64,000 bases of DNA from Vandammella animalimorsus (GTDB lineage Bacteria; Pseudomonadota; Gammaproteobacteria; Burkholderiales; Burkholderiaceae_C). The translations under genes were made by a program, and so were the position numbers. The DNA is taken from the NCBI RefSeq assembly GCF_002285285.1, contig NZ_NSJF01000002.1, positions 186,001-250,000 on the forward strand. The letters run 5' to 3'. The notes below the pieces were generated by a model. It saw nothing but the letters and a program-made list of their open reading frames with translations, was not told where the DNA came from and made no database searches. Below, piece by piece: positions 1-8,278 of this stretch (within the stretch, counting starts at the first letter, position 1; every line of letters begins with the position of its first letter).

Positions 1-533
1 GCGCCCTCGCTGTTGGTGATCTGGCGGCTGGTCTGGAAAGCGGCCTGCTCGCAGCGCAGCGCCAGTGCGGCGGCGGCCTCGCTGTCGATCATCCAGGGGT
101 GACAAAGATCCAGCTCCAAATGCGTGCCTGGCGCAGCAATATCGGCCGCATCGGCCAGGCCCGCGTGCGGATCCTCGGCCGTGTGGCGGGCAATGTCGTA
201 GGCTGCCTGCACCGTCTGCGCCACGGCCGCAGCGGAGAAATCGCAGGTGCTGGCATTGCCTCGGCGCTGTCCGATGAACACTGTGACGCCCAGCGACTTG
301 TCGCGGTTGCGCTCCACCGTCTCCAGCTCGCCCTGGCGCACGCTGACAGAAAGGCCGGAGCCTTCGGAAACCTCGGCCGCTGCGGCCGTGGCGCCGAGCT
401 TCTTGGCCTCAGCCAGCGCCTGATGCGCCAAGGCCTGGAATTGCTCGCGGGTGTAGGAAAAGAGCTGCTCGGGCTGCGCCTGAGGGGCCGCAGCGCGCGC
501 GCGGGGAGGGCGGTTTCGGGAGACTGGCTTCAT
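1..533 (-). CDS. pmbA: PmbA/TldE metalloprotease-like subunit (5' part only)
   Basis: The gene runs off the left edge, so only about the first 177 codons are present, starting with ATG at 531-533. The visible protein has a basic N-terminal extension, then the family's opening pattern: FSYTREQFQALAHQALAEAK, followed by an SGLSVSVRQGELETVERNRD stretch and a GNASTCDFS segment. PmbA (TldE) pairs with TldD in a cytoplasmic metalloprotease that matures modified peptides such as microcins and degrades antitoxins; PmbA itself lacks the metal site in known structures. It is divergent from darP with about 115 bp between the two starts. The same divergent pmbA-darP(yjgA) arrangement is common in Proteobacteria, which supports both calls. 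Confidence 0.88.
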   Translation of the reverse strand, partial: MKPVSRNRPPRARAAAPQAQPEQLFSYTREQFQALAHQALAEAKKLGATAAAAEVSEGSGLSVSVRQGELETVERNRDKSLGVTVFIGQRRGNASTCDFSAAAVAQTVQAAYDIARHTAEDPHAGLADAADIAAPGTHLELDLCHPWMIDSEAAAALALRCEQAAFQTSRQITNSEG

Positions 534-648
534 GATGGCCGGTATGATACTTGCGGCCGCCCAGAGGCGGCCCATTCCATTTTCCATGGCCGCTGTCATC
601 GTGCAGACCTTCCCTGGCCCTGAGCGGGCCAGGCGCCCATTCCAACCC

Positions 649-1326
649 ATGCAGAGAAAATCCCCACGCGGTTATTTCGTGCGCGGCCACTTTGTTGCCG
701 CAGGCAGCGAAGAGGACCAGCAATTCAAGGCCGAACTCAAAGGCCGCGAAGTCAGCAAAAGCGACAAAAAGCGCGAAAGCCATGAGCTGCAGGCCTTGGG
801 CGAAGCCCTGCTGGGGCTGCGCAGCGAGCTGTTTGCCCGGCTGAGCCTGCCTGATGCGCTGTGCGAAGCCCTGCAGGAGGCGCGGCGCATCAGCGACTTC
901 GAAGGACGGCGCCGCCAGATGCAATACGTGGGCAAGCTCATGCGCCGGCTGGATGCCGCCGAGATCGACGCCATCCGCGCCGCGCTGGACATCCAGAAAA
1001 GCGGCAGCGCCGAAGAAAAGCAGGCCCTGCACGAAGCCGAGCAATGGCGCGAGCGCCTGCTGGCCGACGACCAGGCCCTCACCCAATGGCTGCAGCAATA
1101 CCCGGCTGGTGACGTGCAGCAACTGCGCAGCCTGATCCGCCAGGCCCGCAAGGAAAGTCCAGTGGCCACCGCCGCCGAGACCTCTCAGGGCAAGGCGCCG
1201 CGCAAAGGCAAGGCCTATCGCGAGCTGTTCCAGTGGATCGACCGCGCCCGCCGCGCCCAGGCCGAGCAGGCCGAAGATCAGCGCCACTACCGCGAGGACG
1301 ATGGCGATGGAGAGGGCGAGGCCTGA
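649..1326 (+). CDS. darP: Ribosome biogenesis factor DarP (YjgA, DUF615)
   Basis: A 225-residue, strongly charged, helical protein matching the YjgA/DUF615 family, now called DarP, which associates with late 50S assembly intermediates. The start at 649 (MQRKSPRGYFVRG) was chosen because the family begins there; the frame stays open upstream to 532 but that part lacks family character. Diagnostic stretches are ISDFEGRRRQMQYVGKLMRR (about residues 80-100) and the preceding EVSKSDKKRESHELQALGEAL. It is longer than the E. coli protein (about 183 aa) because of a basic, acidic-tailed C-terminus. It overlaps the 3' end of the convergent transporter gene by 40 bp. Confidence 0.9.
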   Translation: MQRKSPRGYFVRGHFVAAGSEEDQQFKAELKGREVSKSDKKRESHELQALGEALLGLRSELFARLSLPDALCEALQEARRISDFEGRRRQMQYVGKLMRRLDAAEIDAIRAALDIQKSGSAEEKQALHEAEQWRERLLADDQALTQWLQQYPAGDVQQLRSLIRQARKESPVATAAETSQGKAPRKGKAYRELFQWIDRARRAQAEQAEDQRHYREDDGDGEGEA

Positions 1327-2246
1327 TTCTGCATGGTGCCTTGGCTTGCAGCCCAACGTCGCTGGGGCCAGCGCCAGCCCAGCACCATGCCCGCCGCCCC
1401 CAGCAGCACCAGCGCCCCGCCCAGCCACTGCAGAGGGCCGGGCCACTGGCCAAAAGCCCAGACATCAACCGCCAGCGCCACCAGCGGGTAGAGGAACGAC
1501 AGCGCCCCGGTCAAATACGTGGGCAAGCGTTGAATGGCCCCATACAGCAGGATGTACATCAACCCCGTGTGCACCACGCCCAAAGCAACCAGCCAGGGCC
1601 AGCTGCCTGCCGCCACGGCCCCGGCCTGCGGCATGGCGGGCCACAGCAGCGCCACGCCCACCACGGTGTGCATCAGGCTGAGCAACTGTGGCGGCATGCC
1701 GCGCAAGCGCTTGGCGATAAAGGCCGCCAGCGCATAGAAAAAAGCCGCGCCCAGCGCCATCGCCACCCCGGCCAGATAAGCGCCATCCGCCCCGCCGGGC
1801 CGGGCCTGCGCCACCAGCGCCACCCCGCCAAAAGACAGCAGCAGCCACAGCCAGCGCGCCAGCCCCGGCCGCTCGCCCAGCAGCAGCGCCCCCAGGGCCA
1901 CCAGCATGAACGGCTGCGTGTTGTAGACCACCGTCGCCACCGAAATCGACGTGCGCCCATAGGCGCCAAACAGCAGCAGCCAATTGAGCACGATGGCCAC
2001 GCCAGCGCAGGCCGCCAGCGCCAGCTGCCGCGCCCCCGGCCAGGCTGTGCGGCGCAACTGCCCTAGCGCCAGGCACACCGGCAGCAGCGTCAGCGCGCCA
2101 AACAGGCAGCGCCAGAACACCACCTCCGCCACCGGCCGGCCCGAGGACACCACCATCCAGCCAATGGTGCCGGAGATCGTCATCGCCGCCGCCATCTCCA
2201 GCCCGCCGCGCCATGGCGCCTGCTGCCCCGTCTCTGCGTTGTTCAT
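1287..2246 (-). CDS. EamA/DMT-family inner-membrane transporter
   Basis: A 319-residue polytopic membrane protein with about ten hydrophobic segments arranged as two EamA repeats, typical of the drug/metabolite exporter superfamily. The first repeat contains MTISGTIGWMVVSSGRP and the family's WRCLFGALTLLP; the second has YGAIQRLPTYLTGALSFLYP. Substrates of such exporters (amino acids, purines, small drugs) cannot be told from sequence. The ATG at 2246 is preferred over an upstream TTG at 2294 because an AAGG lies just before it. The gene is divergent from an Lrp/AsnC-type regulator about 150 bp away, so regulation by that protein is a reasonable inference. Confidence 0.8.
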   Translation of the reverse strand: MNNAETGQQAPWRGGLEMAAAMTISGTIGWMVVSSGRPVAEVVFWRCLFGALTLLPVCLALGQLRRTAWPGARQLALAACAGVAIVLNWLLLFGAYGRTSISVATVVYNTQPFMLVALGALLLGERPGLARWLWLLLSFGGVALVAQARPGGADGAYLAGVAMALGAAFFYALAAFIAKRLRGMPPQLLSLMHTVVGVALLWPAMPQAGAVAAGSWPWLVALGVVHTGLMYILLYGAIQRLPTYLTGALSFLYPLVALAVDVWAFGQWPGPLQWLGGALVLLGAAGMVLGWRWPQRRWAASQGTMQNQASPSPSPSSSR

Positions 2247-2395
2247 TTGCCTTGCCGCCTTGCTGCCTGTTGCCGTGTGAATGCATTTGTACAAAGCCAG
2301 GCAATGTATCGGTCAGGCCGCCCATTCAACAGCCATCATCAAAGGCAAATGGCAAGATAATCATTCGAAAAAAAGGTAAATCTACAGAAAAACCG

Positions 2396-2833
2396 ATGAT
2401 GCTCGACGACACCGACCGCCAACTGCTCCACTTGCTGCAAGCCGATGCGCGCCTGCCCATCAAAACCCTGGCTGTACAAGTGGGCCTGTCCGCCCCGGCC
2501 ACAGCCGAGCGGCTGCGCAAGCTGCAAGATCGCGGCGTGATCCGCGCCTTCACCGTGCAGGTCGAGCCGCGCGCGCTGGGCTACACGCTGCAGGCCATGG
2601 TGCGCATCAAGCCCTTGCCCGGCCAGCTCAAGGCGGTGGAAAAACTGCTGCAAACCATCCCCGAGCTGGTTGAATGCGACAAAGTCACCGGCGAGGACGG
2701 CTTCATCGCCCGCCTGCACCTGCGCTCCATCGAACACCTGGACCACATCCTCGAGCGCATCGCCCACCTGGCCGAAACCCACTCGGCCATCGTCAAATCG
2801 CAGCCGGTGGCGCGGCGCCTGCCGGCGTTTTGA
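2396..2833 (+). CDS. Lrp/AsnC-family transcriptional regulator
   Basis: A 145-residue protein with an N-terminal winged helix-turn-helix (LDDTDRQLLHLLQADARLPI, then LAVQVGLSAPATAERLRKLQ at about 24-43) and a C-terminal RAM/AsnC ligand domain ending in HSAIVKSQPVARRLPAF. Two adjacent ATGs (2396, 2399) are possible starts. Lrp-type proteins are feast/famine regulators that sense amino acids. It is divergent from the EamA exporter. On its 3' side is the azlCD exporter insert, which is itself a class often controlled by Lrp-type regulators, although the insert's foreign base composition argues that the two did not arrive together. Confidence 0.88.
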   Translation: MMLDDTDRQLLHLLQADARLPIKTLAVQVGLSAPATAERLRKLQDRGVIRAFTVQVEPRALGYTLQAMVRIKPLPGQLKAVEKLLQTIPELVECDKVTGEDGFIARLHLRSIEHLDHILERIAHLAETHSAIVKSQPVARRLPAF

Positions 2834-2844
2834 TGGCTGGCAGC

Positions 2845-2946
2845 GCAGGCTCAGCCACCGGGCGCCAGCGCCCACTCATGGCGCATGGAGCCGCGCTGGC
2901 TGAACGCCGCGTACCAGGCCGAGCTGGGGGTATTGCCCGCGCCAGC
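2845..2946. repeat. Direct repeat copy 1: duplicated 3' end of the GST gene
   Basis: These 102 bases match 4228-4331, which is the 3' end of the glutathione S-transferase gene on the minus strand. The match is exact for about 73 bases, then a short divergent patch (ggccgagct against ggctgccagcc) is followed by another 20-base match ending gccagc. This copy has no upstream GST reading frame, so it is an orphan fragment. It marks the left end of the low-GC azlCD insert. Confidence 0.9.
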
Positions 2947-2966
2947 AAAAGGTTGACGCGATTCAA

Positions 2967-3296
2967 TCAGGCGAAAAGCTGGAACACGGCATAGGTGGAC
3001 AAGCCAAGCAAAAACGAAAGGTATGGCTTGACCCCTTGAATGGAGAGGAATAACGCGCCGCCCGATCCAAGAATTAGTCCGGCATTTGCTGTGGATTTCA
3101 GGCTCATTTCTGAAATGATATTGACCAGAATGACTGTCAGAAGAATGGCCGCAGCATACCGGCTCAGTCGCTCAATGAATTTTCGATAAGGGATTTTCAG
3201 AGAGTTGATGTTGAGGGATAGGGGAATAATTCGGCAAGCCAATGAAATCGCTGCGCATACTGCGACATAAGGCCATATTGAGTTATGATCGATCAT
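2967..3296 (-). CDS. azlD: AzlD-family small subunit of branched-chain amino-acid exporter
   Basis: A 109-residue membrane protein with about four hydrophobic segments, the size and layout of AzlD. With AzlC it forms an inner-membrane exporter for branched-chain amino acids and their analogues. The ATG at 3296 overlaps the end of azlC by 14 bases, so the two are translationally coupled; a TTG further upstream (3323) is a weaker option. The sequence is A+T-rich compared with its neighbours. Its stop lies about 20 bases inside the low-GC insert's left edge. Confidence 0.72.
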   Translation of the reverse strand: MIDHNSIWPYVAVCAAISLACRIIPLSLNINSLKIPYRKFIERLSRYAAAILLTVILVNIISEMSLKSTANAGLILGSGGALFLSIQGVKPYLSFLLGLSTYAVFQLFA

Positions 3297-3969
3297 AAGA
3301 GTATGTGAGTAAAATAGTGCCAATCAGTGAAAGAGTTAAATTGGTTGCGCCCCATAAGACGATTTGCAATGCCCCAATGCTGCCGGATATCAATATGGCA
3401 AACAGGATGTTTCGGTCCAGCAGCATTTTTCCTATCTGTGAGAATAGAAAAATGATCAGTGCGCTGGCGGCATGCATGCTGAGGCTGTCGCCAAAGTGCG
3501 CCCCGATGGTGAAACCCACCACCGTGCCCAGCAATGCTGCTCCATAAAGTGAAAAACAAACGGCATTGGTGTATTGCGGCGTAACCTTGAAGGAGGCTTG
3601 CTGCCGTAAGGAAATCAATGTGTAGGCAGCATTGGCCATCACCATCAATGCCGGGACATGCCGATGAATTGGCCCGGATAGCTGATTTTTGATTGACAAG
3701 GTGAATGCCACGAATCTCAGGTTTGCGCTCAAGGCAGCGACTGCTATGCCTGCGATGGTCAATGATTCGAGTGAGGTTTTCAGCAGTGTGAGTTGCAAAG
3801 GCTCTGACATGATGGATCCGGTCATGAATGCCAGCGCCAAACCATTAAAACCCATCTCTCGCCCAAGAACGCCAAACATGACAAAAGATATGAAGATGGA
3901 GAAGAAAAATGGGGCGGCGTCCGCTAGACCAGTCCAAAATTCTTGGTGTCTTCGCTTGAAGTTTGGCAT
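3283..3969 (-). CDS. azlC: AzlC-family branched-chain amino-acid permease
   Basis: A 228-residue polytopic membrane protein that opens with MPNFKRRHQEFWTGLADAAP and continues through the AzlC pattern of an early GLxxxxP region, EPLQLTLLKTSLESLTIAG and LSANLRFVAFTLSI. AzlC is the large subunit of the azaleucine/branched-chain amino-acid exporter. ATG at 3969 fits the family start; the frame is open to 4188, but that extension is hydrophilic and Ser/Asn-rich and looks non-coding. It is followed by azlD with a short overlap. Base composition is foreign to the chromosome. Confidence 0.8.
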   Translation of the reverse strand: MPNFKRRHQEFWTGLADAAPFFFSIFISFVMFGVLGREMGFNGLALAFMTGSIMSEPLQLTLLKTSLESLTIAGIAVAALSANLRFVAFTLSIKNQLSGPIHRHVPALMVMANAAYTLISLRQQASFKVTPQYTNAVCFSLYGAALLGTVVGFTIGAHFGDSLSMHAASALIIFLFSQIGKMLLDRNILFAILISGSIGALQIVLWGATNLTLSLIGTILLTYSYDRS

Positions 3970-4227
3970 CTTGTGGGTTGGTGGAGGCCTGATTGAAGAA
4001 TATGTGCGATTGAATGACTGGCAGATTGGATTGTATGCGGAGGATTGATTCGTGAGCAGGCCTTGTGATGATGTGCTCTGTTTTGCTGGTTTATGGGATA
4101 TTGCCATTGGCTCAATGCCTGATTTTGAATGGCAGAGAAGCAATTGCCATGAATATTGCCCCATTCCATTATTGTGCAGCAATGTCAATTGAGCCCATTC
4201 CCATCAAATCTCCCAGCGTGGCCCAAG

Positions 4228-4331
4228 GCAGGCTCAGCCACCGGGCGCCAGCGCCCACTCATGGCGCATGGAGCCGCGCTGGCTGAACGCCGCGTACCAG
4301 GCTGCCAGCCGGGGGTATTGCCCGCGCCAGC
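4228..4331. repeat. Direct repeat copy 2: 3' end of the GST gene in place
   Basis: This is the in-place copy of the repeat described at 2845-2946. It covers the last codons and stop of the GST gene plus about six bases beyond. Left of it the sequence drops abruptly in G+C. Confidence 0.9.
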
Positions 4332-4851
4332 CGTATGCGGCAAACCGCAGATCCAGATACCACAGCACGCAGGCCAGCGTGATCGTGCCGATGTCCACGC
4401 GCTGCGCCAGCTGCGCCGCCTGGGGCTCCAAGTGGGCCAGGCCGCTGCGCACCTTGTCCAGCTGCGCGGCGCGCCAGTCTGACCACTGATAGGCCGCAGG
4501 CCGCGCCACCTCCTCGTATCGGGCCAGCAGGCAGGCTTCGAGCATGCCGTCGCCCAGGGCCTGCAGCGTCAGGGCCTGCATGCGCGGCCCCAGCTGGCAA
4601 GGGAAGATCTCCCCCTGGGCCAGCGCATTGAGGTACTCGCAGATCACGCGGCTGTCGTAGAGCACCTGCTGCTCATCGGTATAGAAGGTCGGCACCTTGC
4701 CCAAGGGGTTGATCGCCACCAGCGCCTGCGAGCGCTGCACGGGATGGGCATTGGATGGCAGCAGCTCGATGCGCTCGTGCAGGCCCAGCTCCCAGGCCGT
4801 GATCAGGCATTTGCGCACAAAGGGCGAATAGGGCGAGAAGAAGATTTGCAT
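4234..4851 (-). CDS. Glutathione S-transferase family protein
   Basis: A 205-residue cytosolic protein with an N-terminal thioredoxin-like GST domain (MQIFFSPYSPFVRKC, cis-Pro segment INPLGKVPTFYTD, and the DSRVICEYLNAL glutathione-binding region at about 62-76), then an all-helical C-terminal domain. Ser/Tyr near residue 6-8 is the likely thiol-activating site. GSTs of this group conjugate or reduce electrophiles; the natural substrate is unknown. ATG at 4851 gives the usual length. Its final 104 bases recur at 2845-2946, so an insertion event took place at its 3' end without changing the reading frame. Confidence 0.87.
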   Translation of the reverse strand: MQIFFSPYSPFVRKCLITAWELGLHERIELLPSNAHPVQRSQALVAINPLGKVPTFYTDEQQVLYDSRVICEYLNALAQGEIFPCQLGPRMQALTLQALGDGMLEACLLARYEEVARPAAYQWSDWRAAQLDKVRSGLAHLEPQAAQLAQRVDIGTITLACVLWYLDLRFAAYGWRGQYPRLAAWYAAFSQRGSMRHEWALAPGG

Positions 4852-4912
4852 GGTGCTCCTGGAATCGGCAGGCGTGGCGGCACAATCGGTATTTTGACTG
4901 GCAGATGCAGCG

Positions 4913-5407
4913 ATGACTTTTGCGACGAACGATGGTCGGGGCGGTGTGGCCAATGGCGCGCCTCTGGGCCCCCTGGAGCAGGCCATTGTTCTGGCCGTAA
5001 AAGCCCATGCCGGGCAGTGCGACAGTGATGGCTCGCCCTATGTGCTGCATCCGCTGCGGGTGATGGCGCGTCTGGGGGCGGGCGCCAGTGCCGAGCAGCG
5101 CATGGCAGCGGTGTTGCACGATGTGTTGGAGCAAACGCCGCTGACGGAGCAGGATTTGCTGCAACAGGGTTTTGCGCCGCAGGTGGTGCAGGCCGTGCGC
5201 GTGCTCACACGCCCTGATTGGGAGTCGCGCCTGGCGGCAACGCAGCGCGCTGCGGCCGATCCGATTGCACGCGCCGTCAAGCGCGCCGACATCCTGGACA
5301 ACATGGACTGGGCGCGCATCCCCGATCCCCAGCCCGAGGACCATGCCCGCATGGCCGAATACCGCCAGGCGCTGGCCTGGCTGGACGCGCATGAGCGCGA
5401 TGCCTGA
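4913..5407 (+). CDS. HD-domain phosphohydrolase, RelA/SpoT hydrolase-like
   Basis: A 164-residue protein containing a compact HD domain: an early VLHPLRVM histidine motif (about 40-47), the VLHDVLE HD pair (about 67-73) and KRADILDNM (about 122-130). This order matches the metal-dependent hydrolase domain of SpoT and MESH1-type enzymes, which remove pyrophosphate from (p)ppGpp or act on related nucleotides. There is no synthetase or TGS domain. Its TGA overlaps the start of recD by one base (TGATG), so translation is coupled. It is divergent from the GST gene, with about 60 bp between them. Confidence 0.78.
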   Translation: MTFATNDGRGGVANGAPLGPLEQAIVLAVKAHAGQCDSDGSPYVLHPLRVMARLGAGASAEQRMAAVLHDVLEQTPLTEQDLLQQGFAPQVVQAVRVLTRPDWESRLAATQRAAADPIARAVKRADILDNMDWARIPDPQPEDHARMAEYRQALAWLDAHERDA

Positions 5408-7704
5408 TGTCTCCTGCCCACGCTCCATCTTTTGCCCGATGCCGCGCCATGCCCAGCCCCAGTGATTTGCCCCGTCCCGCCCACCCCGCCAGCCTGGCCC
5501 AGTTGTGGCAATGGGCCGAGGCCGGCTGGCTGCGCCGGCTGGACGCGGCGTTTGCGCAATGGGTGTTGGAGCAGGACAGCGCCTGCCACGCCAGCCTGCC
5601 CTACGTCGTGGCCCTGCTGTGTGCGCTGGAAGGGCGTGGCCACAGTTGCCTGCAGCTCGAAGGCCTGGCCCAGGCCGTGCCGGGCTGGCTGGATTGGTCG
5701 GCCCTGGGCGATGATGCCCAGGCCCTGGCAGCACACCAGGCATTGCAGCAGCTGTGCGCGCAACTGCCCGCCGACGCCACCCATTGGCTGGCGGTGCTGG
5801 ACAGCCCGTTGATCGAGCGCGTGCAGGCCGATGCGTTGGTGCAAGCAGCCGCCAAAGCCGGCGAGCCGACGGCCGCTGCCGCTGCCGATACCGCGCCGCC
5901 GCTGGTGCTGCACATGCAGGGCCAGCGGCCGCTGCGCCTGTACCTGCGCCGCTACCACGATTACGAATGCGGCGTGGCCAGCGCATTGCTGGCACGGGCG
6001 CGACCCTGGCCTTGGCCGCATCCCCATGCGCATGGGGATGCAGGCGGCGCGGCGGTGGCTGAGGATGGCCCGGCCCATGCGGCCTGGCAGGCGCAGCTGG
6101 CGCAGGTGCTAGGGCGCTTGTTTCCGGGCGCGGCGGCTGCGCCGGGGCTGGATTGGCAGCAGATTGCCTGCGCCCTGGCCTTGCGCCAGCGCGTGAGCGT
6201 CATCACCGGTGGCCCGGGCACGGGCAAAACCTACACCGCCGCACGGCTGATGGCTGCGGTGCTGGCCATGGCGCCGCAGCCGGCGGCGCTGCGCATCCGG
6301 CTGGCAGCCCCAACGGGCAAGGCCGCTGCGCGGCTGAGTGAGTCCCTGCAGGCGGCCTTGCACACCGTGTTCAGCGATGCGCAGGTCGCGCCGCCGCTGC
6401 GCCAGGCGCTGGCGGCCATTCCGGCCGCGCGCACGCTGCACTCGCTGCTGGGCGCGCAGCCGGGCACGCGCCGACTGCGTCACCATGCGGGCAACCGGCT
6501 GGCGCTCGATTGGCTGATCGTCGATGAAGCCTCGATGGTGGACCTGCAGATGATGGCGGCCCTGCTGCAGGCCCTGCCCGAGCAGGCCCATCTGGTGCTG
6601 CTGGGCGACAAGGACCAGCTCGACTCGGTGGAGGCCGGGGCCGTGCTGGGCGATCTGTGCCGCGATGCGGCCAGTGGCCGCTACAGCCAGGCCACGGCCG
6701 AGCACATCGCCCGCACCACGGGCCAGGCGCTGCCGCAGCCGCTGCTGGCCACAGCGGCCGCGCCGCCGCTGGCGCAAACCATCGCCATGCTGCGCGAAAG
6801 TCGCCGCTTTGGCGGCAGCATTGGCCAGCTGGCACAGGCCGTGCAGCAAGGCGATGCGCAGGCCATGGCGCGGGCCATGGCCGCGCTGCAGGCACAGCCT
6901 GAGGCGCAGCGCAGTGTGCATTGGCGGGAAGAGGCCACACTGGCCGATGCTCGGCGCGTGATCTGGCCAGAGGAGGAGACTGCGCCCGGCTACGCGGCGC
7001 TGGCCAGGTTGCTGCGCGCCGCCCCCCCTGCGGGCGATGAGGCCGCGCACCAGCGCTGGGTGGCCCAGCTCCTGCAGGCGCTGGGCCGTTTTCGCATTCT
7101 GTGCGCCACGCGCGCTGGCGCTTGGGGCGTAGACGGCATGAACGCGCTGGTGCTGGAGCTGCTGCGCAGCGCTGGCCTGGCGGTCAAGGCGCAGGGCTGG
7201 TTCGCTGGCCGGGTCGTCATGGTCACACGCAACGATGCCCATCTGGGCGTGTTCAATGGCGATATCGGCATGGCGCTGCCAGGGCCACAGCCGGGCGCAG
7301 CGCTGCGCGTGTACCTGGCCGATGGCCAGGCGCTCTCACCCCAGGCCGGCGCGCAGGCTGCGCCAGCCAGCGCCAGCGCCGGCGCGGCGGCCATCCGCTC
7401 CGTGGCCACCAGCCGCCTGCAGCATGTGGAGACGGCATTTGCCATGACGGTGCACAAAAGCCAGGGCTCGGAGTTCGAGCACGTGCTGCTGGCCCTGCCT
7501 GGCCATGCCAGCCCGCTGCTGACGCGCGAGCTGCTCTACACCGGCCTGACGCGCGCGCGCCAGCGGCTGAGCTACCTCAGCCCCGGCAAAGGCATCTGGC
7601 AGCAGGCCATGGCCCAGCGCACCCGCCGCACCAGCGGGCTGGCGGCCTTGCTGCACGATGGCCCGGATCAATCCGCAAATGCGCGCGGCGCGGTGGTGCG
7701 TTAG
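5407..7704 (+). CDS. recD: Exodeoxyribonuclease V subunit alpha (RecD helicase)
   Basis: A 765-residue superfamily 1B helicase. Walker A GGPGTGKT is at about 268-275, motif Ia is APTGKAAARL, motif II is VDEAS near 373, motif III is LGDKDQLDSVEAGAVLGDL, and the C-terminal UvrD-like end carries AFAMTVHKSQGSEF and YTGLTRARQRL. The LYLRRYHDYE stretch before the helicase core is typical of RecD and there is no RecD2-type HhH N-terminus. RecD is the fast 5'-3' motor of RecBCD for double-strand break repair. recB and recC are not in this window. The start overlaps the preceding stop; MPSPSD at codon 15 is an alternative. Confidence 0.9.
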   Translation: MSPAHAPSFARCRAMPSPSDLPRPAHPASLAQLWQWAEAGWLRRLDAAFAQWVLEQDSACHASLPYVVALLCALEGRGHSCLQLEGLAQAVPGWLDWSALGDDAQALAAHQALQQLCAQLPADATHWLAVLDSPLIERVQADALVQAAAKAGEPTAAAAADTAPPLVLHMQGQRPLRLYLRRYHDYECGVASALLARARPWPWPHPHAHGDAGGAAVAEDGPAHAAWQAQLAQVLGRLFPGAAAAPGLDWQQIACALALRQRVSVITGGPGTGKTYTAARLMAAVLAMAPQPAALRIRLAAPTGKAAARLSESLQAALHTVFSDAQVAPPLRQALAAIPAARTLHSLLGAQPGTRRLRHHAGNRLALDWLIVDEASMVDLQMMAALLQALPEQAHLVLLGDKDQLDSVEAGAVLGDLCRDAASGRYSQATAEHIARTTGQALPQPLLATAAAPPLAQTIAMLRESRRFGGSIGQLAQAVQQGDAQAMARAMAALQAQPEAQRSVHWREEATLADARRVIWPEEETAPGYAALARLLRAAPPAGDEAAHQRWVAQLLQALGRFRILCATRAGAWGVDGMNALVLELLRSAGLAVKAQGWFAGRVVMVTRNDAHLGVFNGDIGMALPGPQPGAALRVYLADGQALSPQAGAQAAPASASAGAAAIRSVATSRLQHVETAFAMTVHKSQGSEFEHVLLALPGHASPLLTRELLYTGLTRARQRLSYLSPGKGIWQQAMAQRTRRTSGLAALLHDGPDQSANARGAVVR

Positions 7705-7743
7705 GCCCTAGTGGCCGACCGTGCAGAGACTTTGCACAGGCCC

Positions 7744-8178
7744 TTAAAACGGCTTGACCACCACCAGCACCACGATGGCGGCAAACAGCAGCACCGAGAC
7801 CTCATTGAACCAGCGGTACCAGGTGTGCGAGCGCCGGCTTTGGTCCTGCACCATCTTGCGCAGCAGCACGCCGCAGCCGTGGTGGTAGCCCAGGGCCAGG
7901 GCGACCAGCGCCAGCTTGGCGTGCAGCCAGCCGTTGCCTGGGCCGCGGCCTATGCCCTCGGCCAGCCACAGCCACAGGCCCAGGGCGATGGCGGGGATGG
8001 CCAGCAGCGCGGCAAAACGCAGCAGGCGCTGCGCCATGCCGATGAGGCGCTGGCGCTCGGCGTGTGATTCCGGCGGCACCTGCGCCAGATTCACGAGGAT
8101 GCGCGGCAGGTAGAACAGGCCGGCAAACCAGGCGCTGACGAAGACGATGTGAAAGGCTTTGGTCCAGAGGTATGACAT
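7744..8178 (-). CDS. hemJ: HemJ-type protoporphyrinogen oxidase (UPF0093, CopD-like)
   Basis: A 144-residue protein with four predicted transmembrane helices. It opens with LWTKAFHIVFVSAWFAGLFY, which holds the conserved His of the HemJ/UPF0093 family, and has WLHAKLALVALALGYHH in the third helix with the conserved Lys. HemJ converts protoporphyrinogen IX to protoporphyrin IX late in haem synthesis, at the inner membrane. CopD copper-resistance proteins share the fold, but the length and motifs favour HemJ. It lies 100 bp downstream of the homocysteine methyltransferase gene on the same strand. hemL, an earlier step of the pathway, is elsewhere in the window. Confidence 0.85.
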   Translation of the reverse strand: MSYLWTKAFHIVFVSAWFAGLFYLPRILVNLAQVPPESHAERQRLIGMAQRLLRFAALLAIPAIALGLWLWLAEGIGRGPGNGWLHAKLALVALALGYHHGCGVLLRKMVQDQSRRSHTWYRWFNEVSVLLFAAIVVLVVVKPF

Positions 8179-8278
8179 GGTGGGGCGGGGCAGTTGTGGG
8201 GCAAGGCGGCCGGGCGCAGCTTCTGTGCCTGGCCAAGCGGGGTAGGGGTATTCAGCGCGCCGTGCGATTCAGCTTCAG

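Larger units (their letters stand above)
2947..4227. mobile_element. Low-GC insert carrying azlC-azlD
   Basis: A stretch of about 1.28 kb bounded by direct copies of the GST 3' end. By eye its base composition is close to half A+T, whereas the flanks are about two-thirds G+C, and codon use changes accordingly (many AAT, ATT and TTT codons). It contains only azlC and azlD and no transposase or integrase. The repeat-bounded structure and composition indicate acquisition from another organism, by an unknown mechanism. Confidence 0.7.
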
